The notes: generated by a model not told the origin, from the letters alone. A DNA stretch of 64,000 nucleotides from Deinandra increscens subsp. villosa (GCA_039602395.1 JBCNJP010000006.1:44700428-44764427), one strand, 5' to 3'; numbered from the stretch's first letter, positions 1 to 12,776 are shown. Numbers and translations: made by a program.

Positions 1-1039
1 ACATTTATGTTCAATAAATATAAATAAGGAATTATCATTTAATAATATGAATCAAGTATTGAACATCGAGTTAAAATAATAGCCTTTATTATTATTTTCA
101 TGAGTTCGTATAATTATTTTTAAGTAAATAATTATGGATTTGACTTGTAAATCATACAAGTTATAATTATTTCTAAATAATTATGATTATCAATACTTGG
201 TGAATAAAAACATAGTTTAAATCCTTTTGTAAATTATTATTATTAAGAATAATTATTTAATTCATTTTAGTCATACAAGGATTTTAAGCTTCATTTTTAA
301 TTTTAACATTTTACAACTTTGAAATCTTTTAATATTTCATTGACATGAAATATTCATTTCCTTAAACATTTTTAAAATAAACATCATTACGGAACTTGGA
401 CTTATAAAAGTTTATCTTTATAAAACATGATGAGAAATCTTGTTTAAAAGAAAGTCTCTAACATTTACGTTTTCGCATATATCGCCGTGTGGTCCCGGTT
501 TTATTACTACGCAACGTCCTTATGTTTTTTATCATTTTGAGTTTTCAAATGATCATAAGAATTTATCAAGTCTTTCAACATATAAGACTTGTATTTATAT
601 TTATAAAATATATTTATTTACGTTTACTCCTAAAAGACAAATGTTAGATCTTTTTGCCTCTTATAGAAATTTTAAGAATCTTCAAACTTTTATAATAAGT
701 CCAAGTATTTAATGATTTGATATAAATGATGTTTTTTTGCTATATTTGGATAGAGGTTTATAAATTCTTTTAACAAAAAGGGAAAGTTTTATTAAAGAAT
801 TCCATGGAGTTTTCTATCCAAGTATTTTATGTTTCAAGATGTAGGCTAGTTTTTATAAAATTAATCCATGACAAAATTTATCATCTTTTATTTATTTTTA
901 CCAACCTAAGTTACTAAATAATCATGTGACATGATTATTTATATTTTTCTCATCCATTACATTTTTGTTATGATTATAATTCTACTAATCATGTTTATAT
1001 CCATATCTAACATTATAACATAATTCAAAATTATATCAA
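1..1039. other. AT-rich non-coding DNA
   Basis: No credible coding region. The stretch is strongly AT-rich, with many short variants of ATAATTATTT-type words. Open frames here are short and low in complexity. It is probably part of a decayed retrotransposon continuing from outside the window, judging by what follows, but nothing in it is diagnostic. Confidence 0.5.
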
Positions 1040-1226
1040 CTAACACATAAAGTGTTAGGACCAAATTTAATAACAATTTACTAACACAATTTGTGTTAGG
1101 ACAATATTAAATAAAAGACAATCTACTAACACAGTTTGTGTTAGGACAAGTAAATAATAAATCTACTAACACATTTTTAGTGTTAGCACAAATAAATGAA
1201 ATCTACTAACACTTTTCAAGTGTTAG
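1040..1226. repeat. Tandem array of five ~40-bp hairpin units
   Basis: Five units start at 1040, 1081, 1126, 1166 and 1206 (spacings 41, 45, 40, 40). Each contains CTAACAC, a 4-7 base loop, then GTGTTAG, so every unit is a perfect 7-bp inverted repeat; most are followed by GAC. Linkers and loops differ while the stem arms stay invariant. The function is unknown; it could be part of an LTR or leader of the surrounding element. Confidence 0.8.
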
Positions 1227-2599
1227 GACCAAATTAAACATACAAGCATTTTATCATCTTTGTTAGTCATTTTTTATGATTTTTATTAAGTTTGAAGAGG
1301 CTTGAGTTTTGTTAAACCAACTAACTATGAAATCAAAGATTTCATAAACACAAGAATCATGGTGCACACTTGTTACTTTCATTTGATTTCACAAATGTGT
1401 TTCACCACACTCTTTGGCTATCTGTAAGCATTTAAAATGCACCAAAAGAGTGTTTGATCTTGGAAGAAAGGAGGAAAAGAAGAGAGTTTTTGTTAGTTGT
1501 TTTAACAAATGCAAGCTTTCAAGAATTTTAGTTGTCAAGACTTGGGCTTCTCCTTTGGTGTTAAACATGTAAGAATATAGGAGAAAGGAGGTTAGAAACA
1601 CTCACAAGGAGTGGAGAAAGAAAACCGAGAAGAAAGGTGGAGGTGGCGGTGGTCCGGCGGTGGTCCTCGACGGCGGGGCTGTGGTCGGAGGTGGCTGGTC
1701 GGCGGCAGTGGGGTGGCTGTGGGAGCTCTCGGCCGGCTCTAGCAAGGGAGGGAGGGAGAGTGTTGGTTTGTTTGTGTGGTGTGAGGAGACAAGCGCAAGA
1801 GTAGCCTCCTTCTTGTAACCAAAAGTTAGTTTATTACCCATTGGTCATTAGCACTAATCACATCGTAGACTAGGTGAGTTGTCTAACTCTCATGCACCCA
1901 CTTAATCTAAGTGTAGGTGATTTATTTTATAAACTTTATAAAAGATTAGGAGTTTTTATAAAATATGGAAGAGTTAGGTGTTTATAAAAATTATGATTTT
2001 TATAAATTTGATCCAAGCATAATTTATTACAAAAGTGGTGAAATTTGTAGGTTGATGGGCCAAAAAGTTTTATAAAATCTTGGTGGGTTAAATTTTATAA
2101 AACTCTCATGGGCCAAAAACTAATTTAAATAAAAGGGTTGGGGGATTCGGGCCGAAGCCCAAATTAATTCGGATGGGGCTGGGCCGGTTTGTAGTTGGGC
2201 CGCGAAGGAGACGGGCCCGTCCGGCTTGGCCATTTGGGCCGGTTCCTTCGAGTGGGCCGAGGGGTGTTGAGGCGCCTGGTTCGGCCCAGGCCAGTTGGGA
2301 CGTGGGTCGGGCCTCCGGGTTAGGTCGAACACTCATCGGGTCGAGTCGGGTTACCAGGTTGAGTTTTTGTTTCGTTTGACTTGTTTTGGGCTTATTGGGC
2401 CTAATTGGGCCCAGACGGGTTATCGGCTCTCGGTTGACTAAGTCTTGACAATTGAAATAGTTTTTACCTCATAAAAATGTTTATGGTGAATGGATTGTAA
2501 TCGATTTTGGTAAAAATATAAAAGTCAATTTTTATATTTTCATTTTTATTATTGAAGTTCCATATTTAAAATATGAAAACTTTCATATTTTACGGGTAT
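1227..2599. other. Non-coding stretch with GC-rich patch, probable LTR or leader
   Basis: About 1620-1760 is rich in GGC/GGT triplets; its minus-strand reading is a proline/serine-rich low-complexity frame. About 2140-2420 is dense in GGGCC/GGCCC words, sharply different from the AT-rich flanks. Such GC-rich islands are common in untranslated parts of plant LTR retrotransposons. No domain or gene is supported. Confidence 0.4.
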
Positions 2600-3894
2600 A
2601 CAAACGCGGGATTAAATCGGTTGTCGGTTATCAGTTGATTATCAAAATTTAATTCAGTTAATCATGAAATTGAAACGTATAAACATATAAATTGGATGTT
2701 AAGGATCTTGTTCGGGACATTATGACCTGTTGTCGATTTTGTACGATCTTGGAGTGACTTTAGAGAGAAGACAGAGTTGGGATCAAGAGGATTCATCAGT
2801 GGATCAATAGTTCATCACCATATCATTTCAGTTCATTAATTTGTTTTTTAATTCTTGTTAAACTATAGAGTTCATCATGGTTGATGTTAAAGACTTGATT
2901 TTCATTATGTTTTGTGCTATGAACATGATTGTAGGCTAGGTGTTTAGTACCGTCTACACCGATTTGATGATTTATTGATGTTTGCGACTTTATCTTAGCT
3001 ATGATGATTTGATTGATGTAATGGTTCTTTAAATTCCATTGTTATCATAATTGTATGCATATGGATACATGATTTAGGGTTATAGTTGATATTCTAAACT
3101 GCTCAATCTACGAATGTCTTTTGGTTTGGGTTGGGTAATCAATTGCATGACTTTGTGTTGTAGTTGATTTGGTTAACTATTTTGGTTGATCATCGTTTAG
3201 TATATTAGAAACTATCTTGAATCTTGTGTGCTGCCCTAAATAGACAATCCGGGAGGTGATAGTTAGTTAGGATAGTCGGTTGGTTAATGACTTAGGATAA
3301 CATGTCTTCAGGAGAAGAGTGCCCTAGGAAGTTAGTCAATTTTCAATTCTATGTCGGTTATGATAGTTAGTGGTAGCTTCTGCTAGCTTAGGGTGCCTTA
3401 GATTGTTTCGAGGGTGGTTAGGTTCAGTTGAGGTAGGATGTACTCAAAAGGTGAACTCTTGTTCGAGCGTTAGAATCATTTGCTAGGAAGAACTTAAAAC
3501 GTGAACTAGCCTCCATTAGAGTTGTCATGTCCAGGTAAAATTATGGATGTTAATTAGGATTGTAGGTCTAGGTGGTGCCTCTTTCTCACTTGATTTTCTC
3601 CTAGGTATTCCTTGGTTTTGGTAGTTAGTTAGTTAAGTTACTTAATTTTGTTAATTAAAACTTTTAAAACCAATTTATTCAAATTTCCATCCCTTAGGTC
3701 CTAGGTTAAGTCTTGTCTCATTAGTGTCTCTAGGGTTTGATATCTCGGTCTTCCATAAGCTATACCAACACCGATATGTACACCGGCCTTTAGGTTCGGC
3801 TAGTTTTAGGAATTTCAGTAAAATTAGATGTGTCTAGGTGTAGGTCTAGGTCTAGATTTAATTAGTTATTTTAGGTAGTCTTTCCGAACACATC
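2600..3894 (+). repeat. Probable LTR 3' part of a plus-strand Ty3-type element
   Basis: Long non-coding stretch resembling the R-U5 part of Athila/Tat-type LTRs read on the plus strand, including a TAGGGTTTGATATC-type segment near 3732 and an end in ACATCA near 3894. No partner LTR, clear PBS or coding region is seen; the element would be truncated at about 4357 by the next one. The assignment rests on overall style, not on an alignment. Confidence 0.3.
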
Positions 3895-4356
3895 AGGGAC
3901 CTAACTTAGGTCTAGCAAACAAGTTGTACATCACAAATACACAACAGCCACACATAATATTAACACATCAAATCATCGCAGCTGGTTCCACGTCATGCGA
4001 AAAAAAAGCCAACCTCACAGTATCCTGGTCACAACAAGTCAACATCCTGTCAGGGTGACTAGTGCTTGTTTTGAGTCATCCCAAAAATATGAACCCATAA
4101 AGCTCACGGCTTCGGAGGTGTACCGACAATATGGACACATGAAGCATACAACTTCGAATCTGCCCCAACAATATGGACACACGAAGCACACAGCTTCGGA
4201 TCTGCCTCAACAATATGGACAAACAAAGCATATAGCTTCGGATCTGCCCAACAATATGGACATCCGAAACAAAGCCACGTCATATTTAAAGCAGCAAGTA
4301 CATCCTGACCAAGCTATTCACAACTATCAGTGTAACTGGAAATCCAAGAGTCCTTC
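3895..4356 (+). other. Short interval with repeat-encoded open frame
   Basis: An open frame of 122 codons (3995-4363) exists because of the tandem repeat inside it; it reads QYGHTKHTASDLPQ-like units. It crosses into the next LTR-like sequence, so it is unlikely to be a gene. No domain recognised. Confidence 0.4.
4085..4292 (+). repeat. 42-bp tandem repeat, about five copies
   Basis: Units start at about 4085, 4127, 4169, 4211 and 4252. The core is CAATATGGACAC, then GAAGCA, then GCTTCGGATCTGCC. The first unit is the most diverged; the last is one base short, which shifts the reading frame. Because 42 is divisible by three, the array stays open as a 14-residue repeat until that point. Confidence 0.85.
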
Positions 4357-5520
4357 TGACTGACGTGAGGTCGAAGACTCACGTTAAGATAATCCTAAAA
4401 ACACTAAATAGATAGTGGTAAGCGGGTGTCGAACACAGGGAGGATGTGGAATATGTGCTACTTTGTAACTTGAAATATACTAAGATGAAAGCTCAAATGT
4501 AAAAATGAACGAAATTTGTGTTTGATTTGTTGATTTTACAAACTAGAAACTAAATGACAATGTGAATTGAGTTTTCTTAACGATTAAACAAAAGTGATCC
4601 TCTCAGAATTCAGGTTTATGTGTAAACTGGAAAGAACCACATAGACATGTTTCATGTAAATGCAATTATAGTGGTAAAAGGGGACCAAGTACTCGTGTTG
4701 CAAACGCGAGGTTGTCACTCGATGACCAATCAGTATATGCCAACCGTATTCCTTCCCCACTAAATCCTCATTGCTAACGATACCAAGAATGTATGGTTCA
4801 CAAATTAGGTTAAACGAAATACCAATTGTTTACAATCAATCACACAAACATCAAAGTCAAAAGCATCGAATGCTTAGATCACTGTACCAGAAATGAAATA
4901 CACAATCAGTTGTTGTTTACACAAAAACCTTACATCCGAGAAGAACACGAAGAACTAGTCGCTCATGATTCGATTGATCGCAACAATGATGATGATTGAT
5001 CCCATAGATTATTCCTTTCGATTGAGATGTTGTAGTTCCTCCAAAGTCTTCACTTTTTCTGCCATAATTTCCTTCCAAGAACCCCTGATCGATATCTAAT
5101 TTTTTTCTAGGGTTGGTTAATGAAAAGTCCCCAAAAACTGCTCTTTTAAACCAATTTACGAGATGAGAAACCGTCACCCACCGTAAGCTACGCTGCCACC
5201 GTAACTCACGATGGCCCGAGGTTATCCTACGGTAGGCGGGTGCTGTCCCATAGTGATGTTTTCATGTCAAGCCACCACGGTAAGCTATGGAGGTGGCGTA
5301 AGCTATGGCGGCCCAATATTTTTTTTCTTGTTCTTTTTTTTCTTTTGCTTGACCAAACTTGCTCCAATCTTTTCCGATTCTTTTAGGGTCTTATAGTTTA
5401 CTCATCTAAGCTCTATCAACCTGCAAATGCATCACTCAAAGTGGTCATCTAGGATCAAGGAATTACATCAAATATAAACATTAAAACATCACATTTATCA
5501 CATTTATTTGGCAAACAACG
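4357..5520 (-). repeat. Probable 3' LTR of element E
   Basis: Begins TGACTGACGTGAGG and soon contains CGGGTGTCGAACACAGGG, a phrase that occurs in altered form at the same distance from the edge in LTRs A and B. It also carries several GTAAGCTAYGG-type palindromic words (5176-5310). No second copy is in the window, so the right edge (about 5520) is approximate. Confidence 0.4.
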
Positions 5521-6992
5521 GTGCAACCGTCACATCAACAGACTTACCCAGTTTTGGGTTAAGGTTCCAAGTCATACCCCATTCCCAATGCTTATTTATG
5601 CACTAGCTGAAACAACATATAACAATTAAACCGCAAGAACTTTAGCCAAACCTAAAATGCTCTCGGCCTTTTATACACGCAACAAAACCCTCACAATGAA
5701 TACTCCTCTTAGTTAACATTTAGAAGCTAAGGTGATGAGCTAGTATGCACTCATTTGACAAATGTGTCGTTTCACTATCATAAGCTTGTACAATTCTCGA
5801 ACCTCCATCGCAATTGTTCTAACATGCATTCAAATCAAAATGACTTACCATGGGTTGTAACGGTGCTAGGTGTAGGGTGTGGAATGGGAATATTTAAAGT
5901 AGCGCAAGTGATCGAATCCGCTTATTTATTACAAACAAAGCAAAAACTTCACAACTATGCTAACCAACAACTCACATTCTTTTTGCTGCTCCATACTCAA
6001 TCAACCGATCTCATATTTTTCTATTTTTCATCATTTTTTCTCTTATTTTTTTGCTTCGTAGAATATAAACTGGCTATCAACAAACTACAATACATCAATA
6101 AAACTATAAAAGCACTATAAGCCGCATCTTCACACCAAGGTAACAATATGAGTGGAACAGGTTCGGGTTATCAATTAATAAGCAATAGGCTCAACATGGC
6201 TTCTAATGGACCCAAATCCCCGCCCCTCACTTTTACCACACTCGTATGTATAATGTATGAGGCCCAACCCCCAAATCCCACACTCGTGCAGATCCAGGCG
6301 AGGCTACACCTAAATGCCTAAATCATTTTTGCACACATGCTCAAGCCAAGATTTCGAGACGCATCAATTGCACAAGTTCTAAAGTAAAAGACACAAAGTC
6401 ACTCTTAATGAACAAATATAGCTCTAATAAGCAAGAGAGTAGGCACAAAATTCACTAACTGTGGAATTGGGCTGCCGGCTTGTTGCATGAGTTTTTACAC
6501 CAAAAGTATGCTAACTTTGACTAAAATTCTACAAAGCTAGCCAATTATGCAATTTTGAGGAATCATGACCATGACAAGGAACACAAAACCTCAACTCCAC
6601 CAAACAAACCTCCAACCAAAAATCTTCATTTGCTTAAATTACCGGGGTCAAGAACTTGAAACACAAAAAATTTTAAAATTTCCCCCATCCCCAAACATTT
6701 GATACATTTACCCAATGTATGGCTTTAGAGGTTTTGTGAGGACGGATGGTTTAGCAAATATCATCTTCGTTTTTCAAAATGTTTCTTTTTCAGCAAAAGC
6801 GATCAAGATCATCTTCTCGGATGCCAAAAGTGTAAACACACGGATTTATTTAATGACTCCACCAACATTCCTCTAACCCAACATAGAAACGAACAAACAA
6901 CTAATTAACTTAAACACACAAAATTAGAACTCTACCCAATCATTCCAACTCAACACGCAAAAATAGAAAGAGAACATAAATAAAACTAAAAA
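5521..6992 (-). other. 3' non-coding region of element E
   Basis: Nearly 1.5 kb without credible coding capacity between the env-like frame and the LTR. Athila/Tat elements typically carry a long untranslated region here. Apart from A-rich and pyrimidine-rich runs (around 6660 and 6000-6060) nothing specific is visible. Confidence 0.4.
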
Positions 6993-8713
6993 CTAACAAG
7001 ATAAAGAAAGACATAACCTCTCAGTAGTATCGCGACTGAGGTGGGCCAAAAATCTGCGTGAACGTGTCAATGAATTCTCCAAAACCAAATGCACCTTCTT
7101 CCCCTTGTTGCTGGTGCTGTAGCTAGGATGACTAACCTTGCATGGGATCAATCCACGTGGAATGGTGGAGTGGTGGTGTGGCATACGTCATGCTACCATT
7201 ATAAGGAGGCAAGGTAGTGTAATCAACCATGGGGAGATCTGGTAAAACCTCTTGACCTGCGTGCCACTGATATGCATCCGCCTTTGCCTGTCATCTTCAT
7301 ACCTGTAGTTCGCCTTTTGTTGAAAGGCGTATGCGTGAGCGAAGTTCCATTCCACCTGCATGTCATACATTTGCTTGCTTTCTCTCTCTTAGCTTGCTCC
7401 CACCCATGTGGTATGATCATATAAAGTACGAGTCATTTCTGGCCAAAAGTTGTACTGGTCTGGCCAGGCATTTCTAATGACTTCCTGCATACTCCCCCCA
7501 TAAGCCTAGTTAGGATCCAAGGTCTGCATGTCACACTCAAGATTTTTCCTTCCCCGTCTTGGGATCCTACTACCACCAGCAGCTCCAGCATCAACACTAC
7601 CACCGACGTTACCCTCAGGTTGATGACCATAATCCTTCTCACTTTCTGCACTCATGTTTTCATCTCCACTTTCAACCTCATCCTCTTATCCACCATCTTT
7701 CAACACCAACCATTTCCTATCACCCTTAAGAGTCTTCAATATGTAGTGAGTATCAGATTCTTGATAGGCCCAGTTGGTCTCCAAAATTTTCAAATTGAAC
7801 AGGGTGAAACGCTTGGGATGCCCACCGATTCGCACGTTATCACCCTCTTTTTTTTCAGGGGAGCAGTTATCAACCGGTAGTGGGGTATAATTTTTCTCTC
7901 GTAACTATCCTGACTAAGCCAAATATTTTAAATCACTAGGTACCTAAAATACACCAGTGGCTCCCTGTGCATTAAAGTATATAGAATTGGTACTTCCGGG
8001 TAGCACACCTCTGCCTTGTCTCCTCGACGGGTAATGATGTTGTGTTTCATGATCAAATGCAACAACTTAGGCTTTAATTTCAATTGATCTCTCAGGAGCT
8101 TTTCAGGATCTCTATTAGCCTAAAACAAATCATTGAGCATCATACCCCAAGATATGCTTCTTTGCTTAGTGGTATAAATCATCTGGATGTGGGTATTTGT
8201 ATCTCTTGGTTCCCTTACTATCAAACTTAGCAATCTGATTTAGTGACTCAAAAGACATGGTCAGTGGCACCCCATTCACTAAACCAATCAATTTTGTTTA
8301 TGCTGGACTGTTCCCCACCTGCAACTCGAGTGTAGCTACCCATTCTTCAATTTCATCCATGTAAAGATTTTTATCTCCACCATCATAACACTCCAATGCC
8401 GCCTCCCGTCCTAAAGCTTTGAATTTGTAAAATACCCCAAAAGACTTGAATTGTTTTTCCGGCACTTCTTTCTCACACACAAACCCTTCCTTTTTGTCTT
8501 GCAATGAACCCATTTTCTGTTTGAAAACCCTTCTTGGTATTGATCGAGTTGCCCAGATAAAAGACCTGATTTCCATTGAATCCCCACATAGGCCCTCTCC
8601 TTCTCTTCTTCTTCTTGTTGTTGCCTTAACTTTCTTCTTCTCTGCGCTTCAGGCTCATGTTTACTCGAGGACCCGACTGGTTCTTTTCTCTTTCTCTTAA
8701 AAATTCTCTTCAT
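6993..8713 (-). pseudogene. Degenerate Athila env-like / ORF1-type protein
   Basis: Read on the minus strand from ATG at 8713: a very basic N-terminus (MKRIFKRKRKEP), then an E/R/Q-rich stretch, then after one frameshift EGFVCEKEVPEKQF, LYMDEIEEWVATLEL, ITRRGDKAEVCYPEVP, PLVYFRYLV and KIIPHYRLIT. This series resembles a protein found in Athila-type elements of composite-family plants, whose function is unknown. At least one frameshift and many in-frame stops break it. It lies downstream of the pol of element E once element A is removed, as expected for an env-position ORF. Family assignment is from memory of such proteins. Confidence 0.55.
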
Positions 8714-8894
8714 CTACATACATAAACAAATTCAACATTTAAGCTCATTAATATTCACAATTAAAAATTTCCCAATCCCCACACTTCCTTGCAACTATGG
8801 TTTTGAACCTTTAGTAACTAACATTTGAACCATGAGCATAACTAAACAAAATTTGTAAGCCTCATCAATAAAAATTCTGAATTTTGATGGTTGC

Positions 8895-10535
8895 TGATGC
8901 ACTTGAGTCGTATATATAATTATAAGGACTTTTAGCCTGCAGACGTTTTAAATTTATAAAGCTAATAATAAATAAGGAATCAATCACATGCAAACAAGTA
9001 TACCTATCGTAGCTTGTAGTATAAATCCTAATAGCTAGAATCGGGTGTCGAACACAAGGAACACGTTTTCTAATAGCAATCTTATTACGCATGAAAAAAT
9101 CATCAAACAAACAATAATATCAAACGAGAGTTATAATATAACTAAAAGCATCATCTTAATATCGAATCTTCTTGTAAGCAAACAACTATCATGAATAACT
9201 ATCTATACAACTCTTTCTAAAGATAGCTAGGCAAATAGCTAGATTAAACCTAACTTCTATTAAACCAGCAATGGGAATGAAATGCATGACATGCTCTCGT
9301 TAGAGAACACATCTCAATGAATAGGAATCCTACGATGCTATAGACACACATCAAAGAAAACCTAACATAGTGCTCATCAATTAATCATTAAAGTATTAAC
9401 TCGCAATCGTTTATCCAATTATATACCACAATAGTGCTAGCTAACGCATGGAGCATAACAAGATAAGAAAGATTACTATAGTCCTATAATCAGTTATGAT
9501 AACTAGTCCTAACTGCGCAAAAAATAACCATATTCATTCAATCAATGATTTCTATTTCTTCCAAAACAAAACCCTAAGCCAAATAGCATTCGTAAACCTT
9601 ATTGACCTAAAGATAGATTAACCAAGATATAGTATTGGCCAAAAACTATAACCTAGAAAAACCACATCATTGACAAGACAACATAGTAATCATGCACATA
9701 TATATATATCAATACTAATCAGATCAATCAATGTTTGAAAACCAAATGCATAGATAATCATTCATTAAAGACTCATTGTGCTACAAGATTCATCTCCACC
9801 AAGATGATGGTGGAGTTTAGCTATTCATGGTAGAAACAAGATCTAATACAAATTGTAATAAGCCAAACATGATGAAATTAACAAACGAAAACCGAAATCA
9901 AAAGATATTAACTAGCGGAATGATGAATACTAACTCCAATCTTGATCTGATTCTTCGATTGCTTCCTCCTAGCTCCTGGAACTATTCTGTAACAGGAAAA
10001 ACGTCATCTGGTTCGTAAAAGTGGTTAACCCGTTGATTAGAAATGAAACGTTCTATTTATATTGAACATTAGGGTTTTCTGTGTACTGTGCACGTAACGC
10101 CCCGTTTCGGGAAAACGAGTCGTTTCGAAGCTGAATTCCATAATGGCCCGTGAACAAAAGTTGCTCGGTTTAACCCTCTCTACCTTCTGGCACCTTTGTG
10201 AGCTTCGTGTACCTTGAAGAGTTGGGTCAAAGGATTGGATTTCCATATTTTTTCTTGTTTTTGCTTTCTTGATCTCCCGCTTCGACTCGATCACGATCCG
10301 GCTTTTCTTTTAACTTGTCTTCCTTCCCTATTATGCCATGAATCCTACCAAATCATATAAATTCAAGTAAACCATGTATTTTACACAAAATTCGTTAACT
10401 TTAAGACTGTTACTTGAAATCGCGTTTTCAGTAAAGGTACACAATTTGATAATAGATTTGACATGAAATAAACAGTAATTCACCGGAAGATGTGTGAAAA
10501 TCAATATAAAAACATGTTACATTTGAAGCACATCA
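8895..10535 (-). repeat. LTR A (3' LTR of element A)
   Basis: 1641 bp. Starts TGATGCACTTGAGTCG and ends GAAGCACATCA. It aligns along its length with 45344-47012, including the stretch about TAATAGCTAGAATCGGGTGT and the terminal ACATGTTACATTTGAAGC. It contains no coding sequence; the open frames are spurious. Confidence 0.9.
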
Positions 10536-11829
10536 AACATCCACACACTTAAGCATTGCTCGTCCCTGAGCAATCCTAGAATTAAAATAAACTTTATAGA
10601 ACACTCTCTTTCAACACTACTACAACGACAATCCAAAGACACAGATATATACTGTAGTGTACTTGCTAAGTCTATAGGATATTACCACAGTACTAGGTCT
10701 ACATTAACAAGCATAAAGGATTTTAGAAATACCATAGGTAACACCTTTAAGTTTTCTTGCAACCTTTCTCTCAGCTCATTCACTTACCATGTTCACTCAA
10801 ATCTCAGGGTTCATATTTAGTGGACACTCAAAGTTAAGTAAGTCTAGCTGTGTTCTTGAGTTTATATAACGATCATGGTGCCGAGTATTACTATTGGATC
10901 TGACCAAAGAATGGGGGAGAAGTTCAAACTTTGTTCAAAGATACGGGTGTATGAGCTACCACTCTAACGTATATCTTGGTGTATACGTACAGCCATTTCA
11001 CAACTTTTCATTGTGATTTATTCATAATAGGTATATATCTTTTTTTTCGGGGGGGGGGGGGGGGATAGGATAAGCATGTTGGAGTTATGCAGAAAGTCCA
11101 ACATCTTCGGGCAATTGACAACCTGGAAAAGATCCAAAGTAAACTCAAGGCATTATTTAAACATGGTCCCAACATAAACCTAGAAGCGGTTCTAAACAAA
11201 TGAATTCCCTAATGCATTATGTATTTTCTTTTATATACCTAAAGCTAGGGCTTAGCTCACAAGAGAATGGAATAAGTGGTTAATACAGGTTTACAAGACT
11301 CGAATGGTATTCCTGATCATGAAATTTTGTTAAAGTTATTTATTTAGTAAAACCTTTCTTGCTACCAAAAGACATGACAGTGCAAGCACGTTTGGGAGAT
11401 AAATCTGCGAATTACATTGAAAAGGTGTGTTTTCATGTTTCCAGATATCTTTAAATTTTTTTGGGAGTTTGACAATTCGAATTTTTTTTTGAAAATTTTG
11501 TGTAATGTTAAGAAATTTAATGCTTTAAGTCACATATTCACACAAATATGGCCCTGGCCTCCCATCCACACACTTAGAAATGTACAGTGTCCCTAATGTA
11601 CCAAAGTTAAAATGAAAGAAAGAGTGTGAGAGATGGAAAACTCCCCTGTTGCATTTGATTCATCGGGCTGACTCTTATGATTAGAACTTGAATTGATTCC
11701 TTTATGAAACAAGCTGCTCACTATAGATACCCTATAGAATCTTGTCATTGCAAACGCAATGCAATCATAGCAACTTGACAGAAAGTTATGATAATTATAT
11801 TCATATCATAATATAGTTGTGAGCAGTTA

Positions 11830-11890
<61 letters not shown>

Positions 11891-12263
11891 ACAATCGAAG
11901 CATATATCAAAGTATCATCATGCGGTTATAAGGTTAAATAAAAAAAACATAAAAATAAACTATCCATAAATTCACAAACATGCACCAAAATAAGACATAA
12001 TTAATAAGCAAATATAGATAGTCAATAATCAGCCAAAAAACATGCATAACGAGTCATTAGGATGTAACGGGTTGTTATGACCTCTTTTCCTAAAAACTTT
12101 ATAAACCAGACACTCCATCCACACAATTAGTTTGGTACAAACAAGTGTGAATTAGGATTTAAACAAGAAAATGAAAATAAAGATAAAGGATAAAATCTCG
12201 GTTGCCTCCCGGAAGCGCGTGTTTATTTACGAGTCATTAGCTTGACTCATGATGCTTTTATGC
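10536..12263 (-). other. 3' untranslated region and PPT of element A
   Basis: No coding capacity. The bases next to the LTR read, on the minus strand, AAGTGTGTGGATGTT just before TGATG: the weak polypurine tract position of such elements. Next to it lies TTGCTCAGGGACGAGCAA (minus strand), a short inverted repeat common near the 3' end of Athila/Tat elements. A run of 16 G sits at 11049-11064. Confidence 0.6.
11835..11890. repeat. Compound microsatellite (TA)n(GA)n
   Basis: Seventeen TA units (11835-11868) run directly into eleven GA units (11869-11890) inside the 3' non-coding region of element A. Confidence 0.95.
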
Positions 12264-12652
12264 TCATGTGGGATTTTCGAGGCTGATTTCCTCGTCCTCG
12301 ATTTCTTCGATCTTTCCACCTAGGTAGTGCTTTAACCTTTGACCATTTACTCGGATTATGCTCCCATCTGATTTGATAACTTCAATGGATCCATTTGCAG
12401 CAGCACTTTTCACTGTATAAGGACCTGTCCATCTTGATCGCAGTTTCCCTGGAAAAAGTTTCATTCTTGAACTGTAGAGGAGAACTCTGTCTCCTGGCTC
12501 AAATACTTTGTCTCCTCTCAGATAACGATCATGCAAGTGTTTCATGCATTCTTTGTATTTGGTACACGTGTTATAAGCATCGTCTCTCATTTCCTCTAGC
12601 TCATGCAATTGGAGGAATCGTTTTTTTCCGGCTTCCTTCTCGTCTAGATTTG
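12264..12652 (-). pseudogene. Athila integrase C-terminal part (element A)
   Basis: Minus-strand frame reading NLDEKEAGKKRFLQLHELEE, then EPGDRVLLYSSRMKLFPGKL, RSRWTGPYTV and QRLKHYLGG. This is the usual C-terminal region of plant Ty3/gypsy integrase, with the GDxVLLYxSRLKLFPGKL signature. The open frame extends upstream to an ATG at 12680, but those first residues come from plastid DNA, so the true protein was cut at about 12652. The integrase core continues at 14212. Confidence 0.85.
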
Positions 12653-12776
12653 CAGCTAAATGGATCTTATCAATGTCCATATAGCTTTGTATCAGCTAAG
12701 TTCACGAGTTAAAGATAAGCGGACTCGAATCGCTGACATCCGCCGCAGGGTAAACAACCGCCTCTTAGGTCCCCGA
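12653..12776 (-). pseudogene. trnA-UGC: Plastid trnA-UGC 3' exon and spacer towards rrn23 (fragment)
   Basis: On the minus strand the stretch has GAGGCGG, TTTACCCTGCGGCGG, then ATGTCAGCGATTCGAGTCCGC and an acceptor end TATCTTTAA near 12709-12717 (TATCTCCA in plastids), followed by ACTCGTGAACTTAGC. This matches the second exon of the intron-containing plastid trnA and the spacer before 23S rRNA. The 5' exon is absent. Confidence 0.75.

Larger units (their letters stand above)
4357..8894 (-). mobile_element. Element E, 3' part: Athila-type Ty3/gypsy (fragment)
   Basis: Left-hand portion of a decayed minus-strand element: a probable 3' LTR (4357-~5520), a 3' non-coding stretch and a degenerate env-like/ORF1-type reading frame (6993-8713). 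The matching upstream part (gag C-terminus, protease, RT, RNase H, integrase in minus order) lies at 47013-52069, on the other side of element A. Flanking A are GTTGC (8890-8894) and ATTGT (47013-47017), which agree at three of five bases and differ only by transitions, compatible with a decayed target duplication. That both parts are one element is inference from order and orientation. Confidence 0.6.

Noticed and set aside
1602..1841. Minus-strand proline/serine-rich open frame of 79 codons
   Set aside because: Low-complexity translation of a GGC/GGT-rich stretch; no domain or conserved pattern.
2106..2379. Overlapping open frames on both strands in the GC-rich patch
   Set aside because: Caused by high GC and few stops; all overlap each other and none resembles a protein family.
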